Source of the DNA: Streptomyces spiroverticillatus
GTDB lineage: Bacteria > Actinomycetota > Actinomycetes > Streptomycetales > Streptomycetaceae
DNA length: 64,000 bases
Assembly: GCA_014650415.1 (NCBI GenBank)
Contig: BMUX01000008.1
Coordinates: 188,784 to 252,783 of the forward strand
Direction: 5' to 3'
The notes below the pieces were generated by a model that was not told the origin of the DNA, did no database searches, and saw nothing but the letters and a program-made list of their open reading frames with translations. Shown piece by piece: positions 17,374-26,711 of the stretch (within the stretch, counting starts at the first letter, position 1; each line of letters starts with the position of its first letter). Position numbers and translations under genes: made by a program.

Positions 17374-18729
17374 TTAGGGGGCCGTGGAGGAGCGGTGGGC
17401 GCGGATGAGGTCTGCGTACCGGTGGCCACTGGCCTTGACCGTGCGCTGCTGGGTCTCGTAGTCGACGTGAATCAGCCCGAACCGCTTGTCGTACCCGTAC
17501 GCCCACTCGAAGTTGTCCAGCAGGGACCACGCGTAATACCCGGCCAACGGAGCCCCCTTGCGCACGGCCCGCGCACACGCAGCCACATGTTCCTCCAGGT
17601 AGCGAATGCGTTCCGGGTCGTCGACGGTGCCCTCGGCCGTCACCGTGTCGGGGAAGGCCGAGCCGTTCTCGGTGACGTACAGCTCGCGCACCCCGTAGTC
17701 GTCGGTGAGCCGCATCAGCAGCGTCTCCAGCCCGCCCGCGTCGATCTGCCAGTCCATGCCGGAGCGCGGCACGCCCGGCAGCCTGATCTCGCGGGCGTGG
17801 ATCGGCCCGGCGGGGTCGTCCTCGACCGTGACGGGGAAGTAGTAGTTGACCCCGTGCCAGTCCAGCGGCGTGGCGATGATCTCCGCATCCCCCTCCCGCT
17901 CGGGGAGTTCGACCCCGTACAGCTCGCGCATGTCGGTGGGGAAGCCGCGCCCGTACACCGGGTCGAGGAACCAGCGGTTGATGTGTCCGTCCATCCGGCG
18001 GGCCGCCGCCAGGTCCTCGGGGCGGGTGCTCGCGGGCTCGACGGGGGAGTGGTTGGTAACCAGGCCGATCCGCGCGCCGGGCACGGCCGCCCGTACCGCC
18101 TGGGCGGTGAGTCCGTGACCGAGCAGCAGGTGGTACGAGGCGCGGACGGCGGCCGTGAGGTCGGTGAGCCCGGGGGCCATCACGCCGTCCAGGTGCCCGA
18201 TCCACGCCGAGCACAGCGGCTCGTTGAGGGTGGCCCACTGGGTGACGCGGTCGCCGAGCCTTCCGGCCACCACACTCGCGTACGAGGCGAGGTGCTCGGC
18301 GGTCTCGCGGACGGTCCAGCCGCCGCGCTCCTGGAGGATCTGCGGCAGGTCCCAGTGGTACAGGGTGACGGACGGCTTGATTCCGGCGTCGAGCAGGCCG
18401 TCGATGAGCCGGTCGTAGAAGTCGAGCCCCTTCTCGTTTACGGGGCCGTCGCCGCCGGGCACCACGCGCGGCCAGGCCACCGACAACCGGTAGGTGTCGA
18501 CGCCGAGTTGCTTCATCAGGGCGATGTCCTCCTGCCACCGGTGGTAGTGGTCGCAGGCCACGTCGCCGGTGTCGCCGCCTGCGACCTTGCCGGGCGTGCG
18601 GGAGAAGGTGTCCCAGATGGAGGGGGAGCGGCCGTCCTCGGCGACGGCTCCCTCGATCTGGTAGGCGGCGGTGGCGGTTCCCCAGGCGAAGCCCGGGGGG
18701 AAGGCGGCGAGGTCGATGGATTCGGGCAC
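17374..18729 (-). CDS. GH1 family beta-glucosidase
   Basis: The 451-aa protein spans the full GH1 length and starts with PESIDLAAFPPGFAWGTATA. The acid/base Glu is in ATLNEPLCS (about E170) and the nucleophile in YVTENGSAF (about E354). The C-terminal GYYAWSLLDNFEWAYGYDKR is the family signature. There is no signal peptide, so it hydrolyses imported beta-glucosides, probably cellobiose-like disaccharides, in the cytoplasm. The GTG start follows GAGAGG at 10 bp. It is the last gene after a binding protein and two permeases in the same direction, an arrangement like the known cebEFG-bglC operon of Streptomyces, but the regulator here is a ROK protein and not CebR. Confidence 0.93.
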   Translation of the reverse strand: MPESIDLAAFPPGFAWGTATAAYQIEGAVAEDGRSPSIWDTFSRTPGKVAGGDTGDVACDHYHRWQEDIALMKQLGVDTYRLSVAWPRVVPGGDGPVNEKGLDFYDRLIDGLLDAGIKPSVTLYHWDLPQILQERGGWTVRETAEHLASYASVVAGRLGDRVTQWATLNEPLCSAWIGHLDGVMAPGLTDLTAAVRASYHLLLGHGLTAQAVRAAVPGARIGLVTNHSPVEPASTRPEDLAAARRMDGHINRWFLDPVYGRGFPTDMRELYGVELPEREGDAEIIATPLDWHGVNYYFPVTVEDDPAGPIHAREIRLPGVPRSGMDWQIDAGGLETLLMRLTDDYGVRELYVTENGSAFPDTVTAEGTVDDPERIRYLEEHVAACARAVRKGAPLAGYYAWSLLDNFEWAYGYDKRFGLIHVDYETQQRTVKASGHRYADLIRAHRSSTAP

Positions 18730-18803
18730 GGGTGGTAAACCTCTCGGGGTTCGGTGGGCGCACGTCACTGACGTACCGTCAACAAAGAATGTGCAAGGAC
18801 GAG

Positions 18804-19670
18804 TTACTTGACCGCACCGGCCGTGAGGCCCGCGACCAGATAGCGCTGGAGGAGCAGGAAGCCGGCCACCACGGGGATGCTCACCACGAGGGAGGCGGCC
18901 ATGACCTGGTTCCAGTACACGTCGTTCTGGGTGGCGTACCCCTGGAGCCCGACCGCGAGGGTGCGGGTGGTGTCGTTGGTCATCACCGAGGCGAAGAGCA
19001 CCTCGCCCCAGGCCGTCATGAAGGCGTACACCGCCACCGCCACGATGCCCGGCAGCGCGGCCGGCACGATCACGCGGAACAGTGCGCCGACCGGCCCGCA
19101 GCCGTCGACCTTCGCCGCCTCGTCCAGGTCCCGGGGCACCGAGTCGAAGTACCCGATGAGCATCCAGATCGAGAACGGCAGCGAGAAGGTCAGGTAGGTG
19201 ATGATCAGGCCGATGCGGGAGCCGAAGAGGGCGATCCCGGTGGCGTTGCCGATGTTGACGTAGATGAGGAACAGCGGCAGCAGGAAGAGGATGCCGGGGA
19301 ACATCTGGGTGGAGAGCACCGTCACGGTGAAGGCGCGCTTGCCGCGGAAGTTGTAGCGGCTGACCGCGTACGCGGCGAAGACCGCGATGACCACCGAGCA
19401 GCCCGTCGCCGCACCCGCCACGATCAGCGAGTTGACGAAGTAGTCGGCGAGCGGGACGGTCTTCCAGATGTCGAGGTAGGGGCGGACGGTGATCGAGGAG
19501 GGGAGCCACTGGAACTTCCCCGTCACGTCGGCCAGCGGCTTCAGCGAGCTGGAGACCATCACGAACACCGGCAGCAGCACGAAGCCGGTGAGCAGGGTCA
19601 GGAAGACCCGGCGGGTCCACAGGAACGAGGGCGGGGCCGCCATCGGGGAGCGCGTTGTGGGTCCAGGCAT
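18804..19670 (-). CDS. Carbohydrate ABC transporter permease (MalG type)
   Basis: The 288-aa inner-membrane protein has about six helices and the cytoplasmic EAA loop (DEAAKVDGCGPVGALFRVIV), which couples to the ABC ATPase. AAGG lies 6 bp before the ATG and the start is one base after the stop of the upstream permease, so translation is very probably coupled. No ATPase gene is present in the operon; in Streptomyces the shared MsiK ATPase is known to serve several sugar importers of this type, and that is the likely partner. Confidence 0.92.
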   Translation of the reverse strand: MPGPTTRSPMAAPPSFLWTRRVFLTLLTGFVLLPVFVMVSSSLKPLADVTGKFQWLPSSITVRPYLDIWKTVPLADYFVNSLIVAGAATGCSVVIAVFAAYAVSRYNFRGKRAFTVTVLSTQMFPGILFLLPLFLIYVNIGNATGIALFGSRIGLIITYLTFSLPFSIWMLIGYFDSVPRDLDEAAKVDGCGPVGALFRVIVPAALPGIVAVAVYAFMTAWGEVLFASVMTNDTTRTLAVGLQGYATQNDVYWNQVMAASLVVSIPVVAGFLLLQRYLVAGLTAGAVK

Positions 19671-19671
19671 G

Positions 19672-20673
19672 TCAGGCCTTCCTTCCTCGGGAGCCTCGCG
19701 AGGTGAACGCCAGGTAGACACCGGTCACGACCAGCAGGAACAGCAACAGGAGGACCGACATGGCCGAGCCGGTGCCGAAGTTCCAGGTCTGGAACGAGGA
19801 CTGGTAGATGTGCAGCGAGATCAGGTCGGCCGACTCGGGCGCGGCCTTGCCGAACAGCACGAACGGCGTGTTGAAGTCGTTGAAGGTCCACAGGAACAGG
19901 ACCAGCACGAGGACCTGGTTGACCGGGGCCAGCGAGGGCATCGTGATCTTCCGGATCTGCTGCCAGATCCCGGCCCCGTCCAGCGCGGCGGCCTCGTACA
20001 GGTCGCGCGGGATGTTCTGGAGCCCGGCCATCAGCATCAGGAAGGCGAACGGCCAGCCCTTCCACACCGACACGACGAGCAGGGTGACGAAGGCGTTGTC
20101 GCCGATCAGCCAGAACGAGCTGCCGTCGGTGATGCCCAGATCGCTGAGCACGCCGTTGACCAGGCCGTTGTCCCGCTGGAACATGAACGCCCAGGTGATG
20201 ACGGCCGCGTACACGGGCAGTGCGTACGGCACCAGGAAGATCGTGCGGAGCAGTCCGCGCCCCCGGAAGTTCTCCTGGAGGAAGATCGCGGCCGTCACGC
20301 CCAGCAGCCAGCACAGGCCGACCGACAGGACGGTGAACAGGCAGGTGGTGACGAAGGAGGCGAGCAGTGCCTTGCCGACGGGGGCGTTGAAGTCGATCGA
20401 GACGCTGTAGTTGTCGAGCCCGGCCCAGGGGGCGGAGCCCCAGTTCCGTATGTAGAACTGTGTGAGCTCCTTGAAGCTCACGACGATGCCGATCACCATC
20501 GGCACCAGGTGCACCAGCAGTTCCAGCAGGAGAGCGGGGAGCAGGAGCAGGTACGGCAGTCCGATCTGGCGGAGCCGCCCGAAGCGCGGCGCACGAGGCG
20601 CCGGCGCTCCGGGACCGCTCTTGTCCTTGCGGACCGCCCGCCGGCCTGCTTCGGGGGCAGCGGTGGTGGTCAT
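19672..20673 (-). CDS. Sugar ABC transporter permease (MalF type)
   Basis: The 333-aa membrane protein has a basic cytoplasmic N-terminus, a first helix LPYLLLLPALLLELLVHLVP and an EAA loop (DLYEAAALDGAGIWQQIRKI). It forms the heterodimeric channel with the MalG-type permease. It follows the binding-protein gene with a 13-bp gap and precedes the second permease with a 1-bp gap. Confidence 0.92.
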   Translation of the reverse strand: MTTTAAPEAGRRAVRKDKSGPGAPAPRAPRFGRLRQIGLPYLLLLPALLLELLVHLVPMVIGIVVSFKELTQFYIRNWGSAPWAGLDNYSVSIDFNAPVGKALLASFVTTCLFTVLSVGLCWLLGVTAAIFLQENFRGRGLLRTIFLVPYALPVYAAVITWAFMFQRDNGLVNGVLSDLGITDGSSFWLIGDNAFVTLLVVSVWKGWPFAFLMLMAGLQNIPRDLYEAAALDGAGIWQQIRKITMPSLAPVNQVLVLVLFLWTFNDFNTPFVLFGKAAPESADLISLHIYQSSFQTWNFGTGSAMSVLLLLFLLVVTGVYLAFTSRGSRGRKA

Positions 20674-20686
20674 GAAGGTTCCGTAC

Positions 20687-22000
20687 TCACTTCTTCGGCA
20701 TCTGCTGCTGGGCCTTGTCGAGCTTGGCCTTCACCGAGGCCTCGGTCACGGGACGCCCGGCCGCGGCCTCCGCGAACAGCTCCTTGACGGCGGTGCCGAC
20801 GACCGTCTCGAACTGGGACTCCTCCGGCACCTGCGGCAGGGCCGCCGCACTGGTGGCCAGGGTCTGGCGCAGCGGGGCGGTGGCCGGGCCGTTGAACGCG
20901 GGGTCCTCCTGCGCGGCCTTCACCGGCGGGATGGACCCGTACGCCTTGTTGAGGATCTTCTGCTCCTCGTCGCTGCCCATGAACTTCACGAACTTCAGGG
21001 CGCCGTCGGTGTTCTTGGTGTTCTTGAAGACGGCCATGTTGATGCCCGCGACCATGGAGTTGACGTTCTTGCCCGTGCCCGGGGTGCCGGACTGGACGGG
21101 GGCCGGGACCACGCCGTACGCGTCGTCGGCCATGCCCTGGGCCTTGAAGGTGGCGGCGGCGGTCTGCCACAGCACCATGCCGGTCTTGTCCTTGGTGAAG
21201 TCGCTCAGCGACTGGTTCTGCGCGTACTCGGCGTTGCCCGGGGCGACGATCTTGTCGGCGGCCATCAGGTCGACGTACTGCTTGACGGCCTTGACCGCGC
21301 CCTCGGAGGTGAAGTCGGCCTTGCCGTCGGGGGTGAAGAAGTCGGCGCCGTGCTGCTTTCCGAGGACGAAGATCTGGTGGATGTTGTTGGAGAGGTTGGA
21401 GCCCTCCACACCGATGCCGTTCTTGCCCTTGGCCTTCAGCTTCTCGCCTGCTTCGACCAATTCGGCCCAGGTGGTGGGCGGTTGGGCGATGCCCGCCTCC
21501 TTGAACAGCTTCTTGTTGTAGTAGAGCGCGTACGCCATCGAGTACAGCGGCACCGCGGCCGGCGGCTTGCCCTCGACTCCGGTGGAGCCGAGCGCGGAGT
21601 CGACGTAGCGGTCCTTGCCGCCGATCTTCTGGAAGGCGGCGTCGTCCCAGTCGAGCAGGGCGCCGCTGGCCTGGAGCGAGGCGGACCAGGTGTTGCCGAT
21701 GTTCAGGACGTCCGGGCCCTGGCCCGAAGTCGTCGCGGTCAGGATGCGGTTGAGCAGGTCGGCCCAGGGCACGACCTCCAGCTTGACCTTGATGCCGGTC
21801 TGCTTCTCGAACTTGTCGAGCTCGGGCTGGAGGACCTTCTTGTCGACCTCGATGCTCGCGCCCTGGTTGGAGGCCCAGTACGTAAGGGTCTTGGGCTGCT
21901 CGTTGGACCCGCCGCCGGTCGAACCCCCGCCGCAGGCGGTTGCGGACAGGGCGAGCGAGAGCGTGAGGGCACCAACGACTGCGGCTCTGATTCTGGGCAT
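20687..22000 (-). CDS. Sugar-binding lipoprotein of an ABC transporter
   Basis: The 437-aa solute-binding protein (cluster-1, MalE-like) has a lipoprotein signal ending LSATACGGG, with the lipidated Cys near residue 23. Typical features are TLTYWASNQGASIEVDKKVL, PDVLNIGNTWSASL, and the YSMAYALYYNKKLFKEAG segment shared by oligosaccharide-binding proteins. It captures a sugar, probably a beta-glucoside or short oligosaccharide given the GH1 gene in the operon, and delivers it to the two permeases. The region upstream carries an AT-rich dyad (22088-22110) close to the ROK gene. Confidence 0.92.
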   Translation of the reverse strand: MPRIRAAVVGALTLSLALSATACGGGSTGGGSNEQPKTLTYWASNQGASIEVDKKVLQPELDKFEKQTGIKVKLEVVPWADLLNRILTATTSGQGPDVLNIGNTWSASLQASGALLDWDDAAFQKIGGKDRYVDSALGSTGVEGKPPAAVPLYSMAYALYYNKKLFKEAGIAQPPTTWAELVEAGEKLKAKGKNGIGVEGSNLSNNIHQIFVLGKQHGADFFTPDGKADFTSEGAVKAVKQYVDLMAADKIVAPGNAEYAQNQSLSDFTKDKTGMVLWQTAAATFKAQGMADDAYGVVPAPVQSGTPGTGKNVNSMVAGINMAVFKNTKNTDGALKFVKFMGSDEEQKILNKAYGSIPPVKAAQEDPAFNGPATAPLRQTLATSAAALPQVPEESQFETVVGTAVKELFAEAAAGRPVTEASVKAKLDKAQQQMPKK

Positions 22001-22087
22001 GGCTCCAGGGCCTTTCGAAGAGGCTGAAGTCGCCTGCGGGGAAGGGGTGTTGAACGTTCCGCGTTCACCTTCTGAAGCCCCACACGG

Positions 22088-22110
22088 CTTAATTTATGGT
22101 GTGAGTTAAA
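22088..22110. promoter_or_regulatory. Candidate operator for the ROK repressor
   Basis: The divergent spacer between the transporter operon and the ROK gene holds an AT-rich island, CTTAATTTATGGTGTGAGTT followed by AAAC, with TTAA boxes at 22089-22092 and 22106-22109. It stands out from the GC-rich surroundings and is placed to control the transporter operon promoter. ROK repressors are known to bind AT-rich sites of this kind. No direct proof. Confidence 0.45.
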
Positions 22111-22186
22111 CCTCAAGGGAAAGTCGCGTCAAGGGCTGTGACGGAGGTATGTTGCGGTCAGGTTTCGAAGACATGGGGGAGAGACG

Positions 22187-23497
22187 ATGGCGAGTGGCGG
22201 ACGCACGGTGCGTGACCTGCGGCGGGCGAACCGGACCGCGGTTCTGCAACGGTTGTATTTCGACGGCCCGATGAGCCGGTTCTCGCTCGGCCCCGCCACG
22301 GGCCTGAGTTCGGGCTCCGTCAGCAATGTGGTGGCCGAACTGGTCGCCGACGGCCTGGTCGAGGAGGCCGGCAGCGTGGACTCCGCGGGCGGCCGCCCGC
22401 GCATCCTGCTGCGCATCGCACCCGGCAGCGGCTACCTGATCGGTGTCGACGTCGGCGAGACCCGCGTCCGGATCGAGCTCTTCGACCTCGCCCTGTCCGA
22501 ACTCGCCCGCGTGGAGCGGCGGTTGGAGGCGAACGGCCCGCGCCGCACCGACCGTTACGACGTGAACGTGGTCGTCGCCCACCTCCGCGACGGCATCAAC
22601 GAGGTCCTCGCCCGCGCCGCCATCGCCCCCGAACTCCTCCTGGGCGTCGGCATCGGCGTCCCCGGCATCGTCGCGCACACCCCCGAGGACGGTGCGGTCG
22701 TGCACGGCCAGACCGTCGGCTGGGACGCCGTACCGCTGGAGAAGTTGCTCCGCGAGACGGTCCAACTCCCCGACTCCGTCCCGTACTTCATCGACAACGG
22801 GGCCAAGACCCTCGGCCAGGCCGAGATGTGGTTCGGCGCCGGGCGCGGCGCGCGGGACGCGGTCGTGGTGCTCTTCGGCTCGGGCGTCGGCGCCTGCGTG
22901 GTCACCGACGAGGTCAGTCCCGGGCGCGGCCTGGAGTGGGGCCATCTGACGGTACGGGTCAAGGGCCGCCGGTGCCGGTGCGGGGCGCTGGGCTGTCTGG
23001 AGGCGTACGCGGGGGCCGAAGCGCTCCTGGACCGCTGGGCGGAGGCGGGCGGGCGGCCCCCGGCCGGGGCCTCCGAGGAGACCGCGCTGACCGCGATGCT
23101 GGCCGCGGCCTATCCGCCGCCGGGCGAGGACACCACGCCCGACGCCACGGCGCTGGCCGTCCTGGAGGAGACCGCGGAGTATTTGGGCGCCGGTTTCTCC
23201 GACCTGATCAACCTCTTCCAGCCCGAACGCATCCTCGTCGGCGGCTGGGCGGGCCTGCAGCTCGGTGCGCGCTTCCTGGACCTGGTGCGGGCCCACGCCA
23301 CCTCGTACGCCCTCAGCTACCCGGCGAGCCTGGTCACCGTCAGCCTCGGCACGCTGGGTCCCGACGCGGTGACCGTCGGCGCGGCGATCCTGCCGCTGGC
23401 CGACTTCTTCGCCCGGGGCGGCCACCCGGCCCCCGTCGAACCGGAGGAGACCGCCCCGGCCTGGCACCGCACGCTGCGGGAGCGCACCGCCACCTGA
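22187..23497 (+). CDS. ROK family transcriptional repressor
   Basis: The 436-aa protein has an N-terminal winged helix (RRANRTAVLQRLYFDGPMSR and GLSSGSVSNVVAELVADGLV) and a C-terminal sugar-kinase-like ROK fold. It contains LIGVDVGETRVRIELFDLAL, GVGIGVPGIV and the zinc motif CRCGALGCLEAYAG. Such NagC/Mlc/XylR-like proteins release DNA when they bind a sugar. Its divergent placement next to the binding protein, permease and GH1 operon makes it the probable local repressor, with an imported sugar or its cleavage product as inducer. The start ATG follows GGGGGAGAGACG. Confidence 0.9.
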   Translation: MASGGRTVRDLRRANRTAVLQRLYFDGPMSRFSLGPATGLSSGSVSNVVAELVADGLVEEAGSVDSAGGRPRILLRIAPGSGYLIGVDVGETRVRIELFDLALSELARVERRLEANGPRRTDRYDVNVVVAHLRDGINEVLARAAIAPELLLGVGIGVPGIVAHTPEDGAVVHGQTVGWDAVPLEKLLRETVQLPDSVPYFIDNGAKTLGQAEMWFGAGRGARDAVVVLFGSGVGACVVTDEVSPGRGLEWGHLTVRVKGRRCRCGALGCLEAYAGAEALLDRWAEAGGRPPAGASEETALTAMLAAAYPPPGEDTTPDATALAVLEETAEYLGAGFSDLINLFQPERILVGGWAGLQLGARFLDLVRAHATSYALSYPASLVTVSLGTLGPDAVTVGAAILPLADFFARGGHPAPVEPEETAPAWHRTLRERTAT

Positions 23498-23543
23498 GCG
23501 TTCCCGGAGTGCCGGGCGCGGCCGGGCCCCTTACATTGCGGGC

Positions 23544-23792
23544 ATGGCTACCGAGCGCTTCACGATCTACCTGGTGCCCGAGCACGTCGAGGGCACCCAC
23601 GCCACCGTGCAGGAGACCGCCGTCCGCGCGGAGGTGGTCGAACCCACCGGCGAGCAGGGCGCGTCCGGCTACCCGCGCTATGCGGGCGGCGGCCTCGTCG
23701 CGGACATCGACGCCGCGACACCGGCGGTCGAGGCACTGCTGGTCGACGGCGCGGAGCTGGACTACGGGCTGCGGGCGGTCATCCTGCCGTAG
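23544..23792 (+). CDS. Small hypothetical protein
   Basis: This 82-aa acidic protein (MATERFTIYLVPEHVEGTHA at the start, ending ELDYGLRAVILP) has no membrane segment or signal peptide and no motif I recognise. It follows the ROK gene by 46 bp on the same strand. The ribosome binding site is weak (GCGGGC), but codon position bias is strong and the frame is well conserved in composition, so it is probably real. It is followed at once by a strong hairpin. Confidence 0.65.
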   Translation: MATERFTIYLVPEHVEGTHATVQETAVRAEVVEPTGEQGASGYPRYAGGGLVADIDAATPAVEALLVDGAELDYGLRAVILP

Positions 23793-23809
23793 CCCCCGTG
23801 TGACGCGCG

Positions 23810-23849
23810 GGCGCCCCGGACACCGGTCGTGGACCGGGGCCGGGGCGCC
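23810..23849. terminator. Bidirectional GC-rich hairpin
   Basis: Perfect 10-bp arms GGCGCCCCGG (23810-23819) and CCGGGGCGCC (23840-23849) enclose a second perfect stem CCGGTC (23823-23828) with GACCGG (23832-23837). It lies between the convergent small gene and the MMPL gene and can serve both. Confidence 0.85.
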
Positions 23850-23906
23850 GTACTCGTACTCGTCCGATTGCTCGTCCTCGTACGAGATCGGATGGAGCCG
23901 TACGGA

Positions 23907-26084
23907 TCAGACGCGCACCGCATCGCGCTCGCGGGCCGCGCCGTCCTCGCCCTCGTCGCTTCCGGCGGGCTTCGCGTCCAGGCTCGCGCCCTCGATGTCG
24001 AGGTCGGGCAGGGCCTTCTGGAGCGGGCGCGGCAGCCACCACGCGGCGCGGCCGAGCAGCGTCATGATCGCGGGGACCAGCGTCATCCGTACGACGAACG
24101 CGTCCACGACGACGCCCACCGCCAGCGCGAACCCGATCGACTTGATGATCGGGTCGTCCAGCAGCACGAACCCGCCGAACACCGCCGTCATGATCAGCGC
24201 GGCCGCGGTCACCACCCGGGCGTTGTGGCCGACGCCGCCCACCACGGCCTCGCGCGCGGGTGCGCCGTGCACGAAGTCCTCGCGCATCCGGGAGACGAGG
24301 AAGACCTCGTAGTCCATGGCCAGGCCGAAGAGGATGCCGATGAGCAGGATCGGCAGGAAGCTGACCAGCGGTCCCGGGGTGTCGATGCCGAGCAGGTCCG
24401 CGAGGTGGCCCTGCTGGAAGATGGCGACCGTGATGCCGAAGGTCGCGCCGACGGTCAGCAGGAAGCCCAGCGCCGCCTTCAGCGGTACCAGCACCGAGCG
24501 GAACACCAGCATCAGCAGCAGTACCGACAGGCCCACGACGAGCCCGAGGTAGATCGGCATCGCGTCCGACAGCTTCTCGGAGACGTCGATGCCGAGCGCG
24601 GTGACGCCGGTCAGTGCGATGTCCACGCCCTTGACCTGCTCGACGCGGTCGCGGATGGCGTGCACCGCGTTCTCGGTGGCCTCGTCGGTGGGACCGGCCT
24701 TCGGGATGACGGGGATCAGGGCGGTGGTGCCGTCCTTGTTGAACTGCGGCTGCGCGACGGCCAGGACGCCCTTGGTGTCCTTGATGATCCCCGCGGCCTG
24801 CGCGGTCGCGGTCTTCGTCTGCGCCGGGTCGTCGGAGGTGACGACCGCGAGCAGCCGGCCGTTGAAGCCGGGGCCGAAGCCCTCGCTGGTCAGGTCGTAC
24901 GCCTTGCGGGCGGGGGAGTCCACGGCGGCCGTGCCCGCGTCGGGCAGGGCGAGGCGCATGTCCTGGACGGGGAGGGCGAGCGCGCCGAGGCCCGCGATGC
25001 CGACGACCAGCAGCGGGATGCGCAGCTTGGCGACCAGCCGCCCCCAGCGGAAGCCGAACGCCTCCTTCTTCTCGACGGCCGGCTGACCCTTGCGCTGACG
25101 GCGCGGCAGCACCTTCTCGCCCGCGAAGCCGAGCGCGGCGGGCAGCAGGGTGAGCGCGACGAGCACGGCGACCAGGACGGTTCCGGCGGCGGCCAGGCCC
25201 ATGACGCTCAGGAACGGAATCCCGACGACGGACAGCCCCACGAGTGCGATCACCACGGTGGCACCCGCGAAGACGACGGCGGAACCGGCAGTTCCGGTGG
25301 CCCGGCCGACGGCCTCCTCGCCGTCCAGGCCCTCGGCGAGGTACTGGCGGTAGCGGGAGGTGATGAAGAGGGAGTAGTCGATGCCGACGGCCAGGCCCAG
25401 CATCAGCGCCAGGATGGGCGCGGTGCTGGTGAGTTCGACGGTGCTGCTCAGCGCGAAGAGCCCGGCCATGCCCGCGCCGACGCCGATCAGCGCGTTCAGC
25501 AGGGTCATTCCGGCGGCGACCAGCGAGCCGAAGGTGACCACGAGGACCACCGCCGCGACCGCGACGCCGATCGCCTCGGTCGAGCCGACCTCGACCTTGG
25601 CGGTCATGACCTCGCCGCCGTGTTCGACGGTCAGCCCCTTCGCGCCGCTCCCGGCCTTCTCGAAGGCGGTGCGCTCGGCGTCGGTGACGTCCTCGGCGCC
25701 CTTGTCGAACTGCACCTGGACCAGGGCGTACCGCAGGTCGGGGGTGAGCGCCTTGGTCTGGAACGGGTCCATCGCGCCCAGCACGCCGGGTACGTCCTTG
25801 GCCTCGGCCACGATCGGGGCGACCCGTGCCGGGGTCAGCTTCTCGCCCTCGGGGGCGGCCACCACGATGGTGCCCGTGGTCCCGCTGGCCTCCGGGAACT
25901 CCTCCTTGAGGGAGGTCAGAGCACGCTGCGACTCGGTGCCGGGCATGGTGAACTTGTCGGTCGTCGGCCCCTGGAAGAGCAGGGCCAACGTACCGAGCAG
26001 GGCGAGCAGGACCAGCCAGCCGGCGGCTATGCGCCCCCGGCGGCGAAAGGAGAACCGGCCGAGCCGGTAGAGCAGGGATGCCAT
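23907..26084 (-). CDS. MMPL/RND-family membrane exporter
   Basis: The 725-aa protein has the two-fold MMPL architecture. Each half has one N-terminal helix, a large extracytoplasmic loop, then five helices. The signatures GLAVGIDYSLFITSRYR and GLAMDYEVFLVSRMREDF contain the conserved Asp-Tyr pairs used for proton coupling. It probably exports a lipid, siderophore or hydrophobic drug-like compound. The start (MASLLYRLGRF) lacks an obvious ribosome binding site and upstream in-frame starts overlap the TetR gene. It is downstream of, and in the same direction as, the TetR regulator (64-bp gap), which is the likely repressor of the pair. Confidence 0.9.
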   Translation of the reverse strand: MASLLYRLGRFSFRRRGRIAAGWLVLLALLGTLALLFQGPTTDKFTMPGTESQRALTSLKEEFPEASGTTGTIVVAAPEGEKLTPARVAPIVAEAKDVPGVLGAMDPFQTKALTPDLRYALVQVQFDKGAEDVTDAERTAFEKAGSGAKGLTVEHGGEVMTAKVEVGSTEAIGVAVAAVVLVVTFGSLVAAGMTLLNALIGVGAGMAGLFALSSTVELTSTAPILALMLGLAVGIDYSLFITSRYRQYLAEGLDGEEAVGRATGTAGSAVVFAGATVVIALVGLSVVGIPFLSVMGLAAAGTVLVAVLVALTLLPAALGFAGEKVLPRRQRKGQPAVEKKEAFGFRWGRLVAKLRIPLLVVGIAGLGALALPVQDMRLALPDAGTAAVDSPARKAYDLTSEGFGPGFNGRLLAVVTSDDPAQTKTATAQAAGIIKDTKGVLAVAQPQFNKDGTTALIPVIPKAGPTDEATENAVHAIRDRVEQVKGVDIALTGVTALGIDVSEKLSDAMPIYLGLVVGLSVLLLMLVFRSVLVPLKAALGFLLTVGATFGITVAIFQQGHLADLLGIDTPGPLVSFLPILLIGILFGLAMDYEVFLVSRMREDFVHGAPAREAVVGGVGHNARVVTAAALIMTAVFGGFVLLDDPIIKSIGFALAVGVVVDAFVVRMTLVPAIMTLLGRAAWWLPRPLQKALPDLDIEGASLDAKPAGSDEGEDGAARERDAVRV

Positions 26085-26148
26085 GCGGAGGGTGTGTCTC
26101 CTGGTTCGGTACGGGGGGCGGTCTTCGGTACGGAGGGGGTACGGGGGC

Positions 26149-26697
26149 TTACCCGGCGCGGTGGTCCAGCGTCCGCAGGGCACCGGCGATCAGTTCGTCG
26201 CGCAGGACCTCGTCGGGGACGTCGACCTCGCCGGCGCAGGTGACGAAGACCGCCCCCAGCACCATGTGCGCGCCGACGATGCGTCCGGGGTCCCGCGAGC
26301 CGCCGCTCATGGCGACGACGAGGCGCTCGCCCATGGCCGGGATGTCGCCCAGAGCCGGGTTGCAGATCATCGTGGGGGTGGCCTCGAAGAGGATCTTGAC
26401 CTCGCGCCGGTAGCGCAGGGCGAGTTCCACGTATCCGGTGACGGCCGCCGCGACCCGTTCCTCCGGGGGCAGGGCGTCGAGCCGTGCGTCGAGGGCGGCC
26501 AGGCCCTCGCCCGCCGGGGTCAGCAGCTCGGTGAGGATCGCTTCCTTGGTGCTGAAGTGGTAGATCAGCGACGCCTTCGAGCAGCCCGCGTCGGCGGCGA
26601 TGGCGTGCAGGGAGGTGCCGCCGAACCCGTTCGCGGCGAACAGGTGCAGGGCGGACCGAAGAATTTCTCCGCGCATCGCGGACGCAGGGCGTGCCAT
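26149..26697 (-). CDS. TetR family regulator of the MMPL exporter
   Basis: The 182-aa protein has a TetR helix-turn-helix at residues about 8-55 (MRGEILRSALHLFAANGFGG, then DAGCSKASLIYHFSTKEAIL) and a ligand-binding C-terminal half. A perfect 34-bp palindrome lies only 15 bp upstream of its ATG, which strongly suggests autoregulation and co-control of the MMPL gene behind it. There is no Shine-Dalgarno sequence, so the mRNA may be leaderless or start close to the ATG. Confidence 0.9.
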   Translation of the reverse strand: MARPASAMRGEILRSALHLFAANGFGGTSLHAIAADAGCSKASLIYHFSTKEAILTELLTPAGEGLAALDARLDALPPEERVAAAVTGYVELALRYRREVKILFEATPTMICNPALGDIPAMGERLVVAMSGGSRDPGRIVGAHMVLGAVFVTCAGEVDVPDEVLRDELIAGALRTLDHRAG

Positions 26698-26711
26698 GCC
26701 TGCAACCGTAA

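Noticed and set aside
23829..26243. An 804-codon plus-strand frame opposite the MMPL gene
   Set aside because: Composition (Asp/Gln/His/Gly runs, no motifs) is that of a shadow frame; MMPL motifs on the other strand are clear.
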